DNA of 64,000 nucleotides from JBGLNJ01 sp034434835 (GTDB lineage Bacteria > Chloroflexota > Anaerolineae > Fen-1058). Location: assembly GCA_034434835.1 (NCBI GenBank), contig DAOTXX010000177.1, positions 57,827 to 121,826 on the forward strand, in the 5' to 3' direction. The stretch's first letter is position 1, and every line of letters starts with the position of its first letter. A program made the translations under genes and the position numbers. Under the pieces are notes generated by a model. It was not told the DNA's origin. It saw nothing but the letters and a program-made list of their open reading frames with translations, and ran no database searches. This document shows, in pieces, positions 54,901 to 61,965 of the stretch.

Positions 54901-55136
54901 CCGGGCCGCGTGATAACCTTGAATAGCATCTCGCTGACCCATCCCAGAGTGAAGGAGGTGGTGATCTCAGCCCCCATCATCAGGCCAGTCGTGAGATCGA
55001 GGATCATCAGGCAGTCCGGACGCACCGGCTTTTGGCCTCGTTCGGCGATCCAAGAACGCATCTTGAACGCAAAGGCGTGCCAAGTCTCTTCGTGTTGAGG
55101 CAAATCCTGAGGCTTGCGGCGAAATAAGCTGACCAT
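51954..55136 (-). CDS. Large protein with TPR-like centre and pRiA4b ORF-3-like C-terminus
   Basis: I chose the ATG at 55136 behind AAGGAGG. The 1060-residue product has three parts: an N-terminal region of unknown fold (about 1-400), a helical TPR-like centre (ALSVSPDCADAYVLLAEEE and ALAHYTEMLRLNPNDNQGV) and a C-terminus of the plasmid pRiA4b ORF-3/MM3350 type with FQLDTWDHLSEF and IEYVYDFGDNIEHALVLEAI. No signal or membrane helix is present. Function unknown. The promoter region is a TTATAAT box near 55190. Confidence 0.7.
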   Translation of the reverse strand: MVSLFRRKPQDLPQHEETWHAFAFKMRSWIAERGQKPVRPDCLMILDLTTGLMMGAEITTSFTLGWVSEMLFKVITRPGQGIKPHRPQTITFPDNSWVTALAQPLAEIGVTCAQMDTPQELYQIVADLENHMRGDEPELPGLLSVEGVTPDLAGELFAAATEFYRAAPWIKLTNSQALAVQLSTGDVKYVSVMGNAGIEYGLSVNATWEDFRRMASGETGDVMEAIPESGGHSLLFNEAMHVAFDDLDAMERYHWPVPDENAIPVPMIFTRAGQVLRPDRQELIWYQAALRAIPLFVREYLRPDGRGDYLPAEASIPVSTSEGQVTVIIRYPAGTLDRALEPAVTADWHSEQDEEDEVPFLDRRMMEGQMAAMTRQMGGESLWADPQLRKAQDLMYQAWEAQNPAKRIALAHKALSVSPDCADAYVLLAEEEADTVGRALELYQQGVAAGERALGQHFGELMGSFWGVLETRPYMRARQGLADTLWRLDRKDEALAHYTEMLRLNPNDNQGVRYLALDLLVTMDRDADALKLLNKYRGEWSAQWGYTRALLEFRKRGVSDQANRALRSALRQNPHVPPYLLGQKRMPKDKPEYIGMGDENEAIAYAADHLNHWRRTEGALDWLKVQLDAQAAKTAAKRAGEPTWSDLIEELVAQASGPLSVDELVRQLSARKSSQAKNPAKAIEAQVRDPYERRPYVFLDRNTLIPTRLALQGVRFRIMLDRQMVSSGAVPLYPYFWPFLRDVRAYGGPQITPTFENEQGYPMLAEPTTERVQAQGLLGEMTHADVPAVDLKSWLSSVRARRGDSLLLTVLDWGQGRFQLMYEPERRRRKTEIESQNRALADVLYDLLEATHDEELSTERGLLTAYARLPSARDYPGDHWTTVLERDGRMRWDGWQIVHAESGHRSLLDIFAEEPGEDAVEEKPFTAQQGRQVYRFRARRGKKEFVIEAQGNHTLGDLDEVMRSAFQLDTWDHLSEFTLVTPRGKGKRPRLKHFGALDPMGEYAAHGVRIAGLGLEPGAQIEYVYDFGDNIEHALVLEAIEEPEKGIEYPRFRKVSGTRK

Positions 55137-55266
55137 ACAGTCCTCCTTCAAGCATGCAACATTGGGCTGTGCGCGCGCCCATGCCATTATAACACATCTG
55201 CGGCACACTCTACATTGCGTATCAGGCGTTGCCTTTTGCCACCTGTGACGCGCGACTTGTCTGCGG

Positions 55267-55272
55267 TATAAT
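55267..55272 (+). promoter_or_regulatory. -10 box of coaBC
   Basis: TATAAT at 55267 lies only 22 bases before the ATG, so the leader is very short; the -35 is weak. Confidence 0.45.
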
Positions 55273-55288
55273 ATTTCTGGAGGTGACC

Positions 55289-56548
55289 ATGACAGAGGCC
55301 AAACCCATGATGGAAATCATTCCGCTACTCCAAGATAAACGTATCGTGCTCGGCATCTGCGGCGGGATCGCTGCGTACAAGGTGGCTGACCTCGCCAGCA
55401 AGCTCACGCAGGTTGGCGCTCGCGTGGATTGCATCCTGACCGAATCAGCAGCGAGGTTTGTCACACCGCTGACGTTCGCCTCGCTCACAGGCCGCAAAGC
55501 CTACACGGAGGCCGATCTCTGGGACACCTCGGCACATGTCCCACATGTGGGATTGGGCACGCAAGCAGATCTCGTCGTGATCGCTCCGGCCACAGCCAAC
55601 ACGCTGGCCAAGCTCGCACAGGGATTGGCCGATAACCTGCTGACGGTCACGGCATTGGCCGCGCGTTGCCCGGTGCTCGTCGTCCCGGCGATGGATGCGG
55701 GCATGTGGGAACATCCTGCTACGCAGGCCAACGTCGGCATCCTGCGCGAGCGCAATGTCATCGTTGTTGGCCCAGAGCGCGGGCGGATGGCCTCGGGTCT
55801 GGTGGGGCTGGGGCGCATGACCGAACCGGTGGACCTCTTGGGTCATATCCGCTTGGCACTGGGACGGAACGGCGCGCTGGCTGGTCGGCACGTCATAGTG
55901 ACGGCAGGCGGGACCCAGGAACCACTTGACCCGGTGCGCTACGTGGGCAATCGTTCGTCGGGCAAACAGGGCTGGGCGCTCGCGCAAGCCGCATTGGATC
56001 GCGGCGCGTCCGTCACGCTTGTCGCAGGCTCGACGGCAGGTCTGCCCATCCCCGTCGGCGCAACGTGCGTGAACGTGATGACGGCCGCGCAGATGCAAGA
56101 GGCTGTGCTAGAAGTGTGTCGTGACGCGGACGCACTCGTGATGACCGCTGCGGTCGCCGATTTTCGTCCCTCGCAAGCTGCGGAACACAAGCTCAAAAAG
56201 ACGGCCGACACAACCTCGCTCACGCTGACGCTGGAACGCACGCCGGATATTCTGGCTGCCGTCCACGCGGCTCGCTCCCACCTGCCGCGCTTGCAGGTGG
56301 TCGTCGGCTTTGCGGCCGAGACGCAGGACTTGCTCGCCCACGCGCAGGCCAAGCTCGCCGCCAAAGGGCTGGACCTGATCGTCGCCAACGACGTGAGCGC
56401 ACCCGACGCCGGATTCAGCGTTGACACGAATCGTGTGACGATTCTGGATCGCGGCGGACATGCTGAGGCATTACCGTTGATGAGCAAAGCGGCGGTGGCA
56501 GAAGTCCTCATGGAACGCGTGGCGGCTCTGCTCGCACATAGCAAATGA
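55289..56548 (+). CDS. coaBC: Bifunctional phosphopantothenoylcysteine decarboxylase/phosphopantothenate-cysteine ligase
   Basis: I chose the ATG at 55289 behind TGGAGGTGA. The 419-residue product has the CoaC flavoprotein half (LGICGGIAAYKVADL, DLVVIAPATANTLAKLAQGLADNLL in part, PAMDAGMWEHPA) and the CoaB half (VTAGGTQEPLDPVRYVGNRSSGKQG in part, MTAAVADFRP, LKKTADT, VGFAAET). The catalytic His of CoaC is in HVPHVGL. It performs two consecutive steps of coenzyme A synthesis. Confidence 0.95.
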   Translation: MTEAKPMMEIIPLLQDKRIVLGICGGIAAYKVADLASKLTQVGARVDCILTESAARFVTPLTFASLTGRKAYTEADLWDTSAHVPHVGLGTQADLVVIAPATANTLAKLAQGLADNLLTVTALAARCPVLVVPAMDAGMWEHPATQANVGILRERNVIVVGPERGRMASGLVGLGRMTEPVDLLGHIRLALGRNGALAGRHVIVTAGGTQEPLDPVRYVGNRSSGKQGWALAQAALDRGASVTLVAGSTAGLPIPVGATCVNVMTAAQMQEAVLEVCRDADALVMTAAVADFRPSQAAEHKLKKTADTTSLTLTLERTPDILAAVHAARSHLPRLQVVVGFAAETQDLLAHAQAKLAAKGLDLIVANDVSAPDAGFSVDTNRVTILDRGGHAEALPLMSKAAVAEVLMERVAALLAHSK

Positions 56549-56565
56549 AAGGATGTCATCAAAAC

Positions 56566-56593
56566 TTGACACTCTGGGCAAACCAGTTATAAT
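56566..56593 (+). promoter_or_regulatory. Promoter of tRNA-Lys
   Basis: TTGACA (56566-56571), 16-base spacer, TATAAT (56588-56593), 12 bases before the mature tRNA. Confidence 0.85.
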
Positions 56594-56604
56594 GTGCCCG
56601 CGTC

Positions 56605-56678
56605 GGGCCGCTAGCTCAATTCGGCAGAGCAGGGGACTCTTAATCCCTGGGTTGCAGGTTCGAGTCCTGCGCGGCTCA
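56605..56678 (+). tRNA. tRNA-Lys (anticodon CTT)
   Basis: The acceptor stem GGGCCGC pairs with GCGGCTC, the D arm has GCTC/GAGC, the anticodon arm is GGGGA-CTCTTAA-TCCCT with anticodon CTT, and the T arm is GCAGG-TTCGAGT-CCTGC. The discriminator is A and no CCA is encoded. The last 42 bases belong to the left att repeat of the integrated element, so this 3' half was supplied by it. Confidence 0.96.
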
Positions 56679-56679
56679 C
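56637..56679 (+). repeat. Left attachment repeat (attL), 43 bp
   Basis: The repeat begins CTCTTAATCCCTGGGTTGCA and ends GCGCGGCTCAC. It covers the anticodon loop to the 3' end of tRNA-Lys. Confidence 0.92.
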
Positions 56680-56701
56680 TCAAAGAGAACATGATCCATT
56701 G

Positions 56702-56736
56702 AATCGCCCCACTGGTCATCCGGGCGATTTTTGTTT
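56702..56736 (+). terminator. Terminator of tRNA-Lys
   Basis: AATCGCCC (56702-56709) pairs with GGGCGATT (56722-56729) and is followed by TTTGTTT. It lies within the element. Confidence 0.8.
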
Positions 56737-56760
56737 AGAATGATAGAGTGAGGAGCGGTG

Positions 56761-57117
56761 ATGCTTGACCAGGTCAAAGCACTGTTGAACACTTCCGACG
56801 ATTCTGACGGCGGGGCGGTGGTGACTACCCGGCAGGCGGCGGCTATGCTCAAGGTGACTGAGCAACGAATCCGGCAACTGGTGGAATCTGGGACACTGGC
56901 TGCCGTGAAGGAACGGCGAAGCGAATTTGACCGGTATGGCCGATGGGCGATCCGGGTCAAAGATGTCTGGGAGTACGACCGGGCAAGACAACGCCGGGCG
57001 GTGTTCTTGCGAAAGTGGCGGATGGCCTGGGCGCGTAGGCAGAATGACAAGCGCAGGCGGATTGCGGAATTGCGGAAATTGGCGGAAGGGCGAAAACGGT
57101 ACGAAAGCCAAGATTGA
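56761..57117 (+). CDS. HTH (excisionase/MerR-fold) DNA-binding protein
   Basis: I chose the ATG at 56761, five bases after AGGAG (GTG 56758 is alternative). The 118-residue product has an HTH_17-like motif VVTTRQAAAMLKVTEQRIRQLVESGTLAAVK (cited as TTRQAAAMLKVTEQRIRQLV, residues 22-41), then a wing and a long basic helix (RQNDKRRRIAELRKLAEGRKR). Its position next to attL and directly before a 64-bp repeat array suggests a recombination-directionality or replication control role. Confidence 0.8.
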   Translation: MLDQVKALLNTSDDSDGGAVVTTRQAAAMLKVTEQRIRQLVESGTLAAVKERRSEFDRYGRWAIRVKDVWEYDRARQRRAVFLRKWRMAWARRQNDKRRRIAELRKLAEGRKRYESQD

Positions 57118-57146
57118 CCAGTGACCGTAGCTGGAATCTGGTATAT

Positions 57147-57325
57147 GGTCACGTCACTTGCGTATGGATCCCGGATCCTGGCTCTGGAATTTCGCTACAC
57201 TTTGGCATAGGGTCACGTCACTTGCGTTGACATCTGGCATCCGACATCTGGAATTTCGCCGCACTTTGGCATAGGGTCACGTCACTTGCGTTGGCCTCTG
57301 GCCTCTGGCGTCCGGTCTGAACGAG
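57147..57325 (+). repeat. Three-unit tandem array with 64-bp period
   Basis: GGTCACGTCACTTGCGT starts at 57147, 57211 and 57275, exactly 64 bases apart, each unit containing CTGGAATTTCGC-like and TTTGGCATA-like parts upstream. No CRISPR-type spacer structure is present. The region 57118-57459 has no gene; it ends with a hairpin at 57417. The array may be a binding site for the HTH protein or the initiator (iterons). Confidence 0.8.
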
Positions 57326-57416
57326 TTGTACAATGAAAAGCGCCGCGCAGTGGGTTGGACACTCGCGGCATGACCAGGGCGGGCAATCGCCCCGGTGCTG
57401 ACAGTGTAGCACACTT

Positions 57417-57446
57417 GGCCCACCCTGACAACCGGGGTGGGCCTTT
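57417..57446 (+). terminator. Hairpin before the gene at 57460
   Basis: GGCCCACCC (57417-57425) pairs with GGGTGGGCC (57435-57443), followed by TTTGC. A weak terminator or a transcript-stabilising hairpin. Confidence 0.5.
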
Positions 57447-57459
57447 GCATAGGCGGAGC

Positions 57460-57834
57460 ATGGACATTAATCTAGTCATCGCGCTTGTTCTGGCTGGTGT
57501 GGCGCTTGGCGTCGCTATCGGCCTGGTGGCTTTCGTCGTGGGAATAATCCGAGTGGCGCTGACAAAAGACATTGGCCGAGTTGCCGAATCTGAGCAGCCA
57601 GCTGGAGAGACCAAAGACCTGCGGATGCAACTAGAGGAACGCGGTTTCCGGCCGGACAGGATAGAACGGGCGCTGACCGAAAGACGAATCAAGGATGAAA
57701 ACCTCGGCCTGAGCTACGCTGGTGTTGCGGCAAAGGCTGCCCTTGAGTTGGACTGCCAAGTAACTGAGAGTGATGTACGAAACGACTACCGGGACGCTGG
57801 CTGGACTTGGGAGCGGGCTGACCGAATTCGGTAG
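57460..57834 (+). CDS. Small membrane-anchored protein of the element
   Basis: I chose the ATG at 57460 behind GGCGGAG. The 124-residue product has one N-terminal membrane helix (residues 3-29, IALVLAGVALGVAIGLVAFV) and a soluble, charged C-terminal domain with LEERGFRPDRIERALTERRI and a basic end. No family is recognised. It may anchor a replication or regulatory complex. Confidence 0.65.
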   Translation: MDINLVIALVLAGVALGVAIGLVAFVVGIIRVALTKDIGRVAESEQPAGETKDLRMQLEERGFRPDRIERALTERRIKDENLGLSYAGVAAKAALELDCQVTESDVRNDYRDAGWTWERADRIR

Positions 57835-57883
57835 TAAATGACAGCAAAATACCACTGGTAACTACCAGTTACCACTCTGCCAA

Positions 57884-57917
57884 AGGTGGTACTCTGATTC
57901 AGAGTACCGCCTTTTTG
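57884..57917 (+). terminator. Strong intrinsic terminator
   Basis: AGGTGGTACTCTG (57884-57896) pairs with CAGAGTACCGCCT (57900-57912) around ATT and is followed by TTTTGTTT. It lies just before the ribosome site of the next gene. Confidence 0.85.
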
Positions 57918-57932
57918 TTTGCGGAGGGAGCA

Positions 57933-58124
57933 ATGCAGGGAGAGACCGAAAAGCTGATCGTTCAAGTGAAGCGGGCTGATAAACTGGCGCTTGAACGGAT
58001 AGCCCAGGCCGAGGGCGAGGCTGTTTCCGTCATCGTGCGAAGGATGCTCAAGCAGGCGCTGCACGCGCTCGACGACCAGGCGCGGCCCGACCAGGGCCGG
58101 GAGGGGCAACCATGCAAAAACTAA
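57933..58124 (+). CDS. Ribbon-helix-helix-like small protein
   Basis: I chose the ATG at 57933 behind GGAGGGAG. The 63-residue product (LIVQVKRADKLALERIAQAE, VSVIVRRMLKQALHALDD) resembles RHH regulators: one strand, two helices. It overlaps the primase gene by 13 bases. It may regulate copy number as CopG does in rolling-circle plasmids. Confidence 0.7.
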   Translation: MQGETEKLIVQVKRADKLALERIAQAEGEAVSVIVRRMLKQALHALDDQARPDQGREGQPCKN

Positions 58125-59023
58125 AAGAAAACCGACCGGGGCTGGGCCGGTCGGCTGGCAACGGGCAAACTACCGAGCAGGTTGCTTGCCGCTCGTATTG
58201 TACCACAGGTTTGAGTCCTCTGCTTGACGCTGCGCTTGGCTGGCTGGAGCGAGGCGTGACCCTTGTCCCTCTGCAATTCCATTCCAAGCGCATTGTGCGC
58301 GGCTATGGCTCACACCAAAAGCAGGTCACAACACCAGGCGAAGCATGGTACTGGTGGGGGGAGCACCAGGCAAATCTAGGCCTGGTCTGCGGTGGTCTGC
58401 CGGGTTTGGTCGTGCTTGATTTCGATTGGATGACGGAGTACGAAACGTTCAAATCGCACAACCAGGCTGTGGCCCAGACGTACACGGTCAAGACATCGAG
58501 AGGTTGGCATTGCTACTTCTGGGTCGGCGATTTGCCGTCGGGCAAGGTCGGCAAGGTCGAAGTGAAGGGAAGCGGTAGCGTCATCATGGCTGCGCCGAGC
58601 GTCAGTCAAACAGGCTGGACGTATCGCCCCCTGGTCGAGGGCGCACCCATTTTGAGGGTTGACCCTGAAAACCTTCCCTTGCTTAGTGGACTGAGCAGGG
58701 AGAGGCGACCAGGTGGAATCGTTGAACGTGTGCGCGCTGCGGTCACGGGGCGTGGTGACTTGGTGGGGCGCGTCAAGGCGGCTTGGCCTGTCCTCGATCT
58801 GGCGCAGTCCCTCACCAAGTTGACCAGCCTCGATGGCCGGTGGTGGCACGGGAGGTGTCCCTTCCACCAGGAAAGAAACGCGAGCTTCTGGGTGGACGCG
58901 GAACGTGGGGTGTTTGGGTGCTTCGCCTGCGGCGTGCGAGGCGATGTGATCAACCTCTACGCGCGGATTCACGGCCTGGATGTGACTGAGGCGATCCGGG
59001 AGATGGCGCGGCGGTTAGGGTAA
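58112..59023 (+). CDS. Prim-pol/CHC2 zinc-finger primase
   Basis: GGGAGGGG precedes the ATG. The 303-residue product has a bifunctional primase-polymerase domain with VVLDFDW (D103, D105 as metal ligands) and GWHCYFW (H133), then a CHC2-type zinc finger with C249-x2-H252 and C270-x2-C273 (RCPFHQERNASFWV, GCFACGVRGDVINLYARI). The order prim-pol then CHC2 is unusual. It should synthesise primers for the element's DNA. Confidence 0.85.
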   Translation: MQKLKENRPGLGRSAGNGQTTEQVACRSYCTTGLSPLLDAALGWLERGVTLVPLQFHSKRIVRGYGSHQKQVTTPGEAWYWWGEHQANLGLVCGGLPGLVVLDFDWMTEYETFKSHNQAVAQTYTVKTSRGWHCYFWVGDLPSGKVGKVEVKGSGSVIMAAPSVSQTGWTYRPLVEGAPILRVDPENLPLLSGLSRERRPGGIVERVRAAVTGRGDLVGRVKAAWPVLDLAQSLTKLTSLDGRWWHGRCPFHQERNASFWVDAERGVFGCFACGVRGDVINLYARIHGLDVTEAIREMARRLG

Positions 59024-59024
59024 G

Positions 59025-60287
59025 ATGGTAAACGGAGATCGCAGGGTTGTAGCTGAAAAGTTGCGCGAGGCTGGCCTCACGGCGAAGGCGAGTCGTTTTG
59101 AGACTTGTCACCAAAGCGATGAAGGCTTTGTCTACGTGTGTCACAATTGCGGGCAGGAAATGATCTATGTGCCGTTTTCGTGCCGGGTCATTGGCTGCCC
59201 GACGTGTTCGCACGTCCAGAGTGCGCCAATCCGTGAGGCATACGAGGACGCTTTGTTGGCTTTGTGGCTTAAGCGGGAGGCAGGCGAATGGTCGGGCCGT
59301 TTCTGGTTTCTCACTTTCACCTACCGGATGGACGACGGCGAAAGCGTAGAGGACGCGCTTGACCGTGTGCGTCGGTCGTTTGATTCTCTCTCCCGTTGGG
59401 TTCTTACAGAATATGGGGCTGGTGAGGGCGGCGTTGTCACGTCATTGGAGATCGGGCCAAAGCAGTTGGAAGAAACCGGGCAAGCCGGGCAAGTCCATGT
59501 ACACGCAGTCATGGCGCTTGATTCACCTAAACAGATTGGACGGTATCGGTTCATTGTTGGCAAAGAGTCTGGACACTCTCTGATTATCCGTGCGGACTTT
59601 GATAAGGCTGGTGAAGTTGAAAAGCGCAAGATTGAAAGCAAGTGGATTGAGTTGGTCGGGAAGGATTGCCCGGTCTCGCGTGTGTATGAAGTTGCGCCAG
59701 GCGGCTTGCCACTCTCTGTGGATAAAGACCGTGTGAAAGAGTCGTTAGAACGACTTGGTTTGTATGGTGACGTTTTGAAAAAGGCCGTGTACTACAACAC
59801 CAGGGCGACGATCCGATCCGCTTGCTGCGAGTTGCTGAAGTACGTCACCAAGACTGCCAAGCTATCACCAGAGGCTTTGGCACAGGTCATCATTGCCTTT
59901 CATCGCAAGCGGCGCGTCTGGTCGTTCGGGGTGTTCTACGGCAAGAGGCGTAAGGCGCTGGTGGACTATTTTGAGGGATGGAAGGCAGGGAATGACGGAC
60001 GTCATCCGTTTGGAGACCGTGAAAGCTGCAAGTGCAAAAAGTGTTCACATTGCGGCGGGGACTTGGCGTTGGAGTCTGCCTGGTCGGTCTCACAACGCGA
60101 TCCGGCCGGCCTGGCCCGGGCACTGGCTGCATACATGGCGCGTCCCTCATGGCTAGATACAGGAAGTAAGTCAGGCCATGCATACTCATGGAGAGCACCA
60201 CCGGGCCTTGTACGCTGGCTGAAGCGGCTCGAAAGCGGCCAAAAGCCGGGAGTGACCATGAGGGTCATCAACCTAAACGATTGGTAG
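59025..60287 (+). CDS. HUH-endonuclease rolling-circle replication initiator
   Basis: The 420-residue product has an N-terminal zinc-type CHNC...CRVIGCPTC cluster (residues 39-61), RCR motif 1 FLTFTY (95-100), motif 2 HVHAVM (158-163, the two His ligands) and motif 3 with YVTKTAK (Y273, K276). This is the plan of Rep_1-type plasmid initiators. A second cysteine cluster CKCKKCSHC occurs near residue 341. It starts two bases after the primase gene. It would nick at the double-strand origin and drive rolling-circle replication after excision. Confidence 0.88.
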   Translation: MVNGDRRVVAEKLREAGLTAKASRFETCHQSDEGFVYVCHNCGQEMIYVPFSCRVIGCPTCSHVQSAPIREAYEDALLALWLKREAGEWSGRFWFLTFTYRMDDGESVEDALDRVRRSFDSLSRWVLTEYGAGEGGVVTSLEIGPKQLEETGQAGQVHVHAVMALDSPKQIGRYRFIVGKESGHSLIIRADFDKAGEVEKRKIESKWIELVGKDCPVSRVYEVAPGGLPLSVDKDRVKESLERLGLYGDVLKKAVYYNTRATIRSACCELLKYVTKTAKLSPEALAQVIIAFHRKRRVWSFGVFYGKRRKALVDYFEGWKAGNDGRHPFGDRESCKCKKCSHCGGDLALESAWSVSQRDPAGLARALAAYMARPSWLDTGSKSGHAYSWRAPPGLVRWLKRLESGQKPGVTMRVINLNDW

Positions 60288-60302
60288 CGGGTGTTGGCTC
60301 AA

Positions 60303-60401
60303 GCCCACCAGGGGCGATGTCGCCTAGATTGCGACAAGTTGGGGACACGAATGGACAGCGCCCTAACCTCTGAGCCATGCGGCGGCTGACCCCTGGTGGG
60401 C
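60303..60401. repeat. Candidate replication origin structure
   Basis: GCCCACCAGGGG (60303-60314) and its exact inverse (60390-60401) enclose a smaller hairpin TGTCGC/GCGACA (60319-60337). It lies just downstream of the initiator gene, a usual place for an origin. Confidence 0.55.
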
Positions 60402-60429
60402 CAAGCGGAGCAGGAAGGAGGTGTGTGTC

Positions 60430-60612
60430 ATGCTGTACTGTGTTCCATCTGCGTCATTCTCGCTCGATGTCAGTGTGTTCATGAGCTATGCTGGCGACAT
60501 ATTCCAATCTCTCACGTCCGTTGCTGCTATCGTTGTCGGTCTGTCGCTTGGCTTTGCAGTTGTTACGCTCTTGGTTCGTGCGGTCACTACGTGTGAACCA
60601 CCAGTACCTTGA
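60430..60612 (+). CDS. Small single-pass membrane protein
   Basis: I chose the ATG at 60430 behind AAGGAGGTG. The 60-residue product has one helix (SVAAIVVGLSLGFAVVTLLV) and a short polar tail. Size and plan resemble coat proteins of filamentous phages or small pore-like proteins, but no signature allows a choice. Low-complexity matches would be misleading. Confidence 0.6.
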   Translation: MLYCVPSASFSLDVSVFMSYAGDIFQSLTSVAAIVVGLSLGFAVVTLLVRAVTTCEPPVP

Positions 60613-60633
60613 AAATTGAATAGCACGGCCCAC

Positions 60634-60662
60634 TTGACACCACCAGGTAACGGGTGTATAAT
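60634..60662 (+). promoter_or_regulatory. Promoter of the HTH gene at 60679
   Basis: TTGACA (60634-60639), 17-base spacer, TATAAT (60657-60662): a perfect sigma-70 promoter. A palindrome TCGTTCAAACGA (60664-60675) overlaps the likely start and may be the operator of the HTH protein itself. Confidence 0.85.
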
Positions 60663-60678
60663 CTCGTTCAAACGAGTT

Positions 60679-60894
60679 ATGGCAAAACGAAAGAGTGTTC
60701 CACTGGAGAACTGGCTCACCACTGCCCAAGTTGCTGAGCAACTTGGAATCACACAACGTCACGTGCAAGAGTTGTGTGTCAGTGGTGGGCTAGAGTGTCG
60801 CAAGATTGCGCCCCGCTTGATACTGGTCAATCCGCAATCGGTAGCGGAGTGGAGACCCAAGCGGCGGCGGCGAAAGGACAAACCCATCGAGTAG
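60679..60894 (+). CDS. HTH (excisionase-like) DNA-binding protein
   Basis: I chose the ATG at 60679, three bases after a palindrome overlapping the transcription start. The 71-residue product has the HTH_17 motif WLTTAQVAEQLGITQRHVQEL, a wing and a basic tail KRRRRKDK. It is the best candidate for an excisionase or repressor that regulates itself. Confidence 0.8.
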   Translation: MAKRKSVPLENWLTTAQVAEQLGITQRHVQELCVSGGLECRKIAPRLILVNPQSVAEWRPKRRRRKDKPIE

Positions 60895-61255
60895 AACGCT
60901 TCGGGCCGTGCAAGTGTGTCACCACTCACACGGCCCTAACCCATCACGCCGGAATGCGCGGCGGACAGGCTGACATCTATTATACTGCAATTCGGCAGTA
61001 CACCCCCCACCTTCGGGCAGATGTAGCCTAAAGCCACAAAGCCCGGCGTACCCCACGCCGGGCTTTTCATTTGTGGCGATGGGGGAGCGTAGGCGGTCTT
61101 TGACTGCCTTGCACCTTGACAACTGAATAGCTCACCCCCCACCGTGCGAGTCGGGCGAAAGCGGCGAAGGGTGGCCGGGGGACAAGTGGGCGCGCGGTCT
61201 GGCTGCCTACCAGGTGAGCGGCTGGTGGGCGATTTACTCACGAAAGGACGGTGAC
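60895..61255. other. Non-coding region of the element
   Basis: The region holds a hairpin TACTGC/GCAGTA (60983-61000), a terminator (61039-61067) and ACCTTGACAACTGAATAGC (61113-61131), which repeats ACCTTGAAAATTGAATAGC at 60606-60624 with two changes. No gene is convincing. Confidence 0.6.
61039..61067 (+). terminator. Intrinsic terminator
   Basis: AAGCCCGGCGT (61039-61049) pairs with ACGCCGGGCTT (61055-61065), followed by TT. It ends the HTH transcript. Confidence 0.85.
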
Positions 61256-61501
61256 GTGGCGATTCGATTGATTGCTTTCGAGGGGCGCGGCTTTGTGCAT
61301 GAGATACACGATGACGAAGGCACGCTGGTAGCATCGCTTCTGGCTGGTGATGACGAGTCATGGAAGCTGACCAGGCTTCTGGCGGCTGCCCCTGAGCTGC
61401 TTGATGCGTGCAAGGCTGCCTTGCGTTGGCACGAGTGCGAAACCGAATCTGACCACTGTTGGAGCATGATTCGGTCTGCAATCGCCAAAGCTGAGGAGTG
61501 A
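61256..61501 (+). CDS. Phage-type small protein
   Basis: I chose the GTG at 61256, seven bases after AAGGA. The 81-residue product contains LLAAAPELLDACKAALRWHE, a stretch common in small phage proteins of unknown function. It overlaps the next gene region by a few bases only. No catalytic motif is present. Confidence 0.65.
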   Translation: MAIRLIAFEGRGFVHEIHDDEGTLVASLLAGDDESWKLTRLLAAAPELLDACKAALRWHECETESDHCWSMIRSAIAKAEE

Positions 61502-61503
61502 CG

Positions 61504-61965
61504 ATGAATGACGCGGGTGAGGCGATAAACGCGGCGCTGGAGGGCCTGGCGCGTGCTGCGCTGGTTCTAGCCCAAGTGCTGTTACTCGTGGTGCTACAGG
61601 CATTGCGGGCTGTGTGCATCCTGGCTGTGCCCCTGGTCAAGCTGACGTGCATCGCGGTTGCGTGCTTCTGTGCGATCTTGCTGTACCAGTCCGTGTTCGT
61701 CGCCTACGGCGCGGACTTTCCGGCGGTCGTGTTGGCGCTGGCGTTCGTGGTGGTGCTTCACACGTTCTTGGTCGTGTTGCAACCCGACAGGACGTGGGGA
61801 GCGTTCTTGCTGTGTGGTATCGTAGACTGGCTGGTGAGCGTCGTGATTGTACGCGCCCCGGTCATTGTGCGTGCGCTCTTGCCAGTCGTGTGTTTGTCGG
61901 GTTGCATCATGTACTTTGCCTTCGGAGAGAAGGCCCAGCAAAACGAAAGTGAGGTGAACACGTGA
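61504..61965 (+). CDS. Polytopic membrane protein of the element
   Basis: I chose the ATG at 61504 behind GAGGAG. The 153-residue product has four predicted membrane helices and a short charged tail. It is coupled by four bases (GTGA) to the next membrane protein, so both probably act together. No family is recognised. Confidence 0.65.
   Translation: MNDAGEAINAALEGLARAALVLAQVLLLVVLQALRAVCILAVPLVKLTCIAVACFCAILLYQSVFVAYGADFPAVVLALAFVVVLHTFLVVLQPDRTWGAFLLCGIVDWLVSVVIVRAPVIVRALLPVVCLSGCIMYFAFGEKAQQNESEVNT

Noticed and set aside
57147..57325. CRISPR array
   Set aside because: Only three units, the period is 64 bases with conserved sequence between cores, and there are no cas genes.
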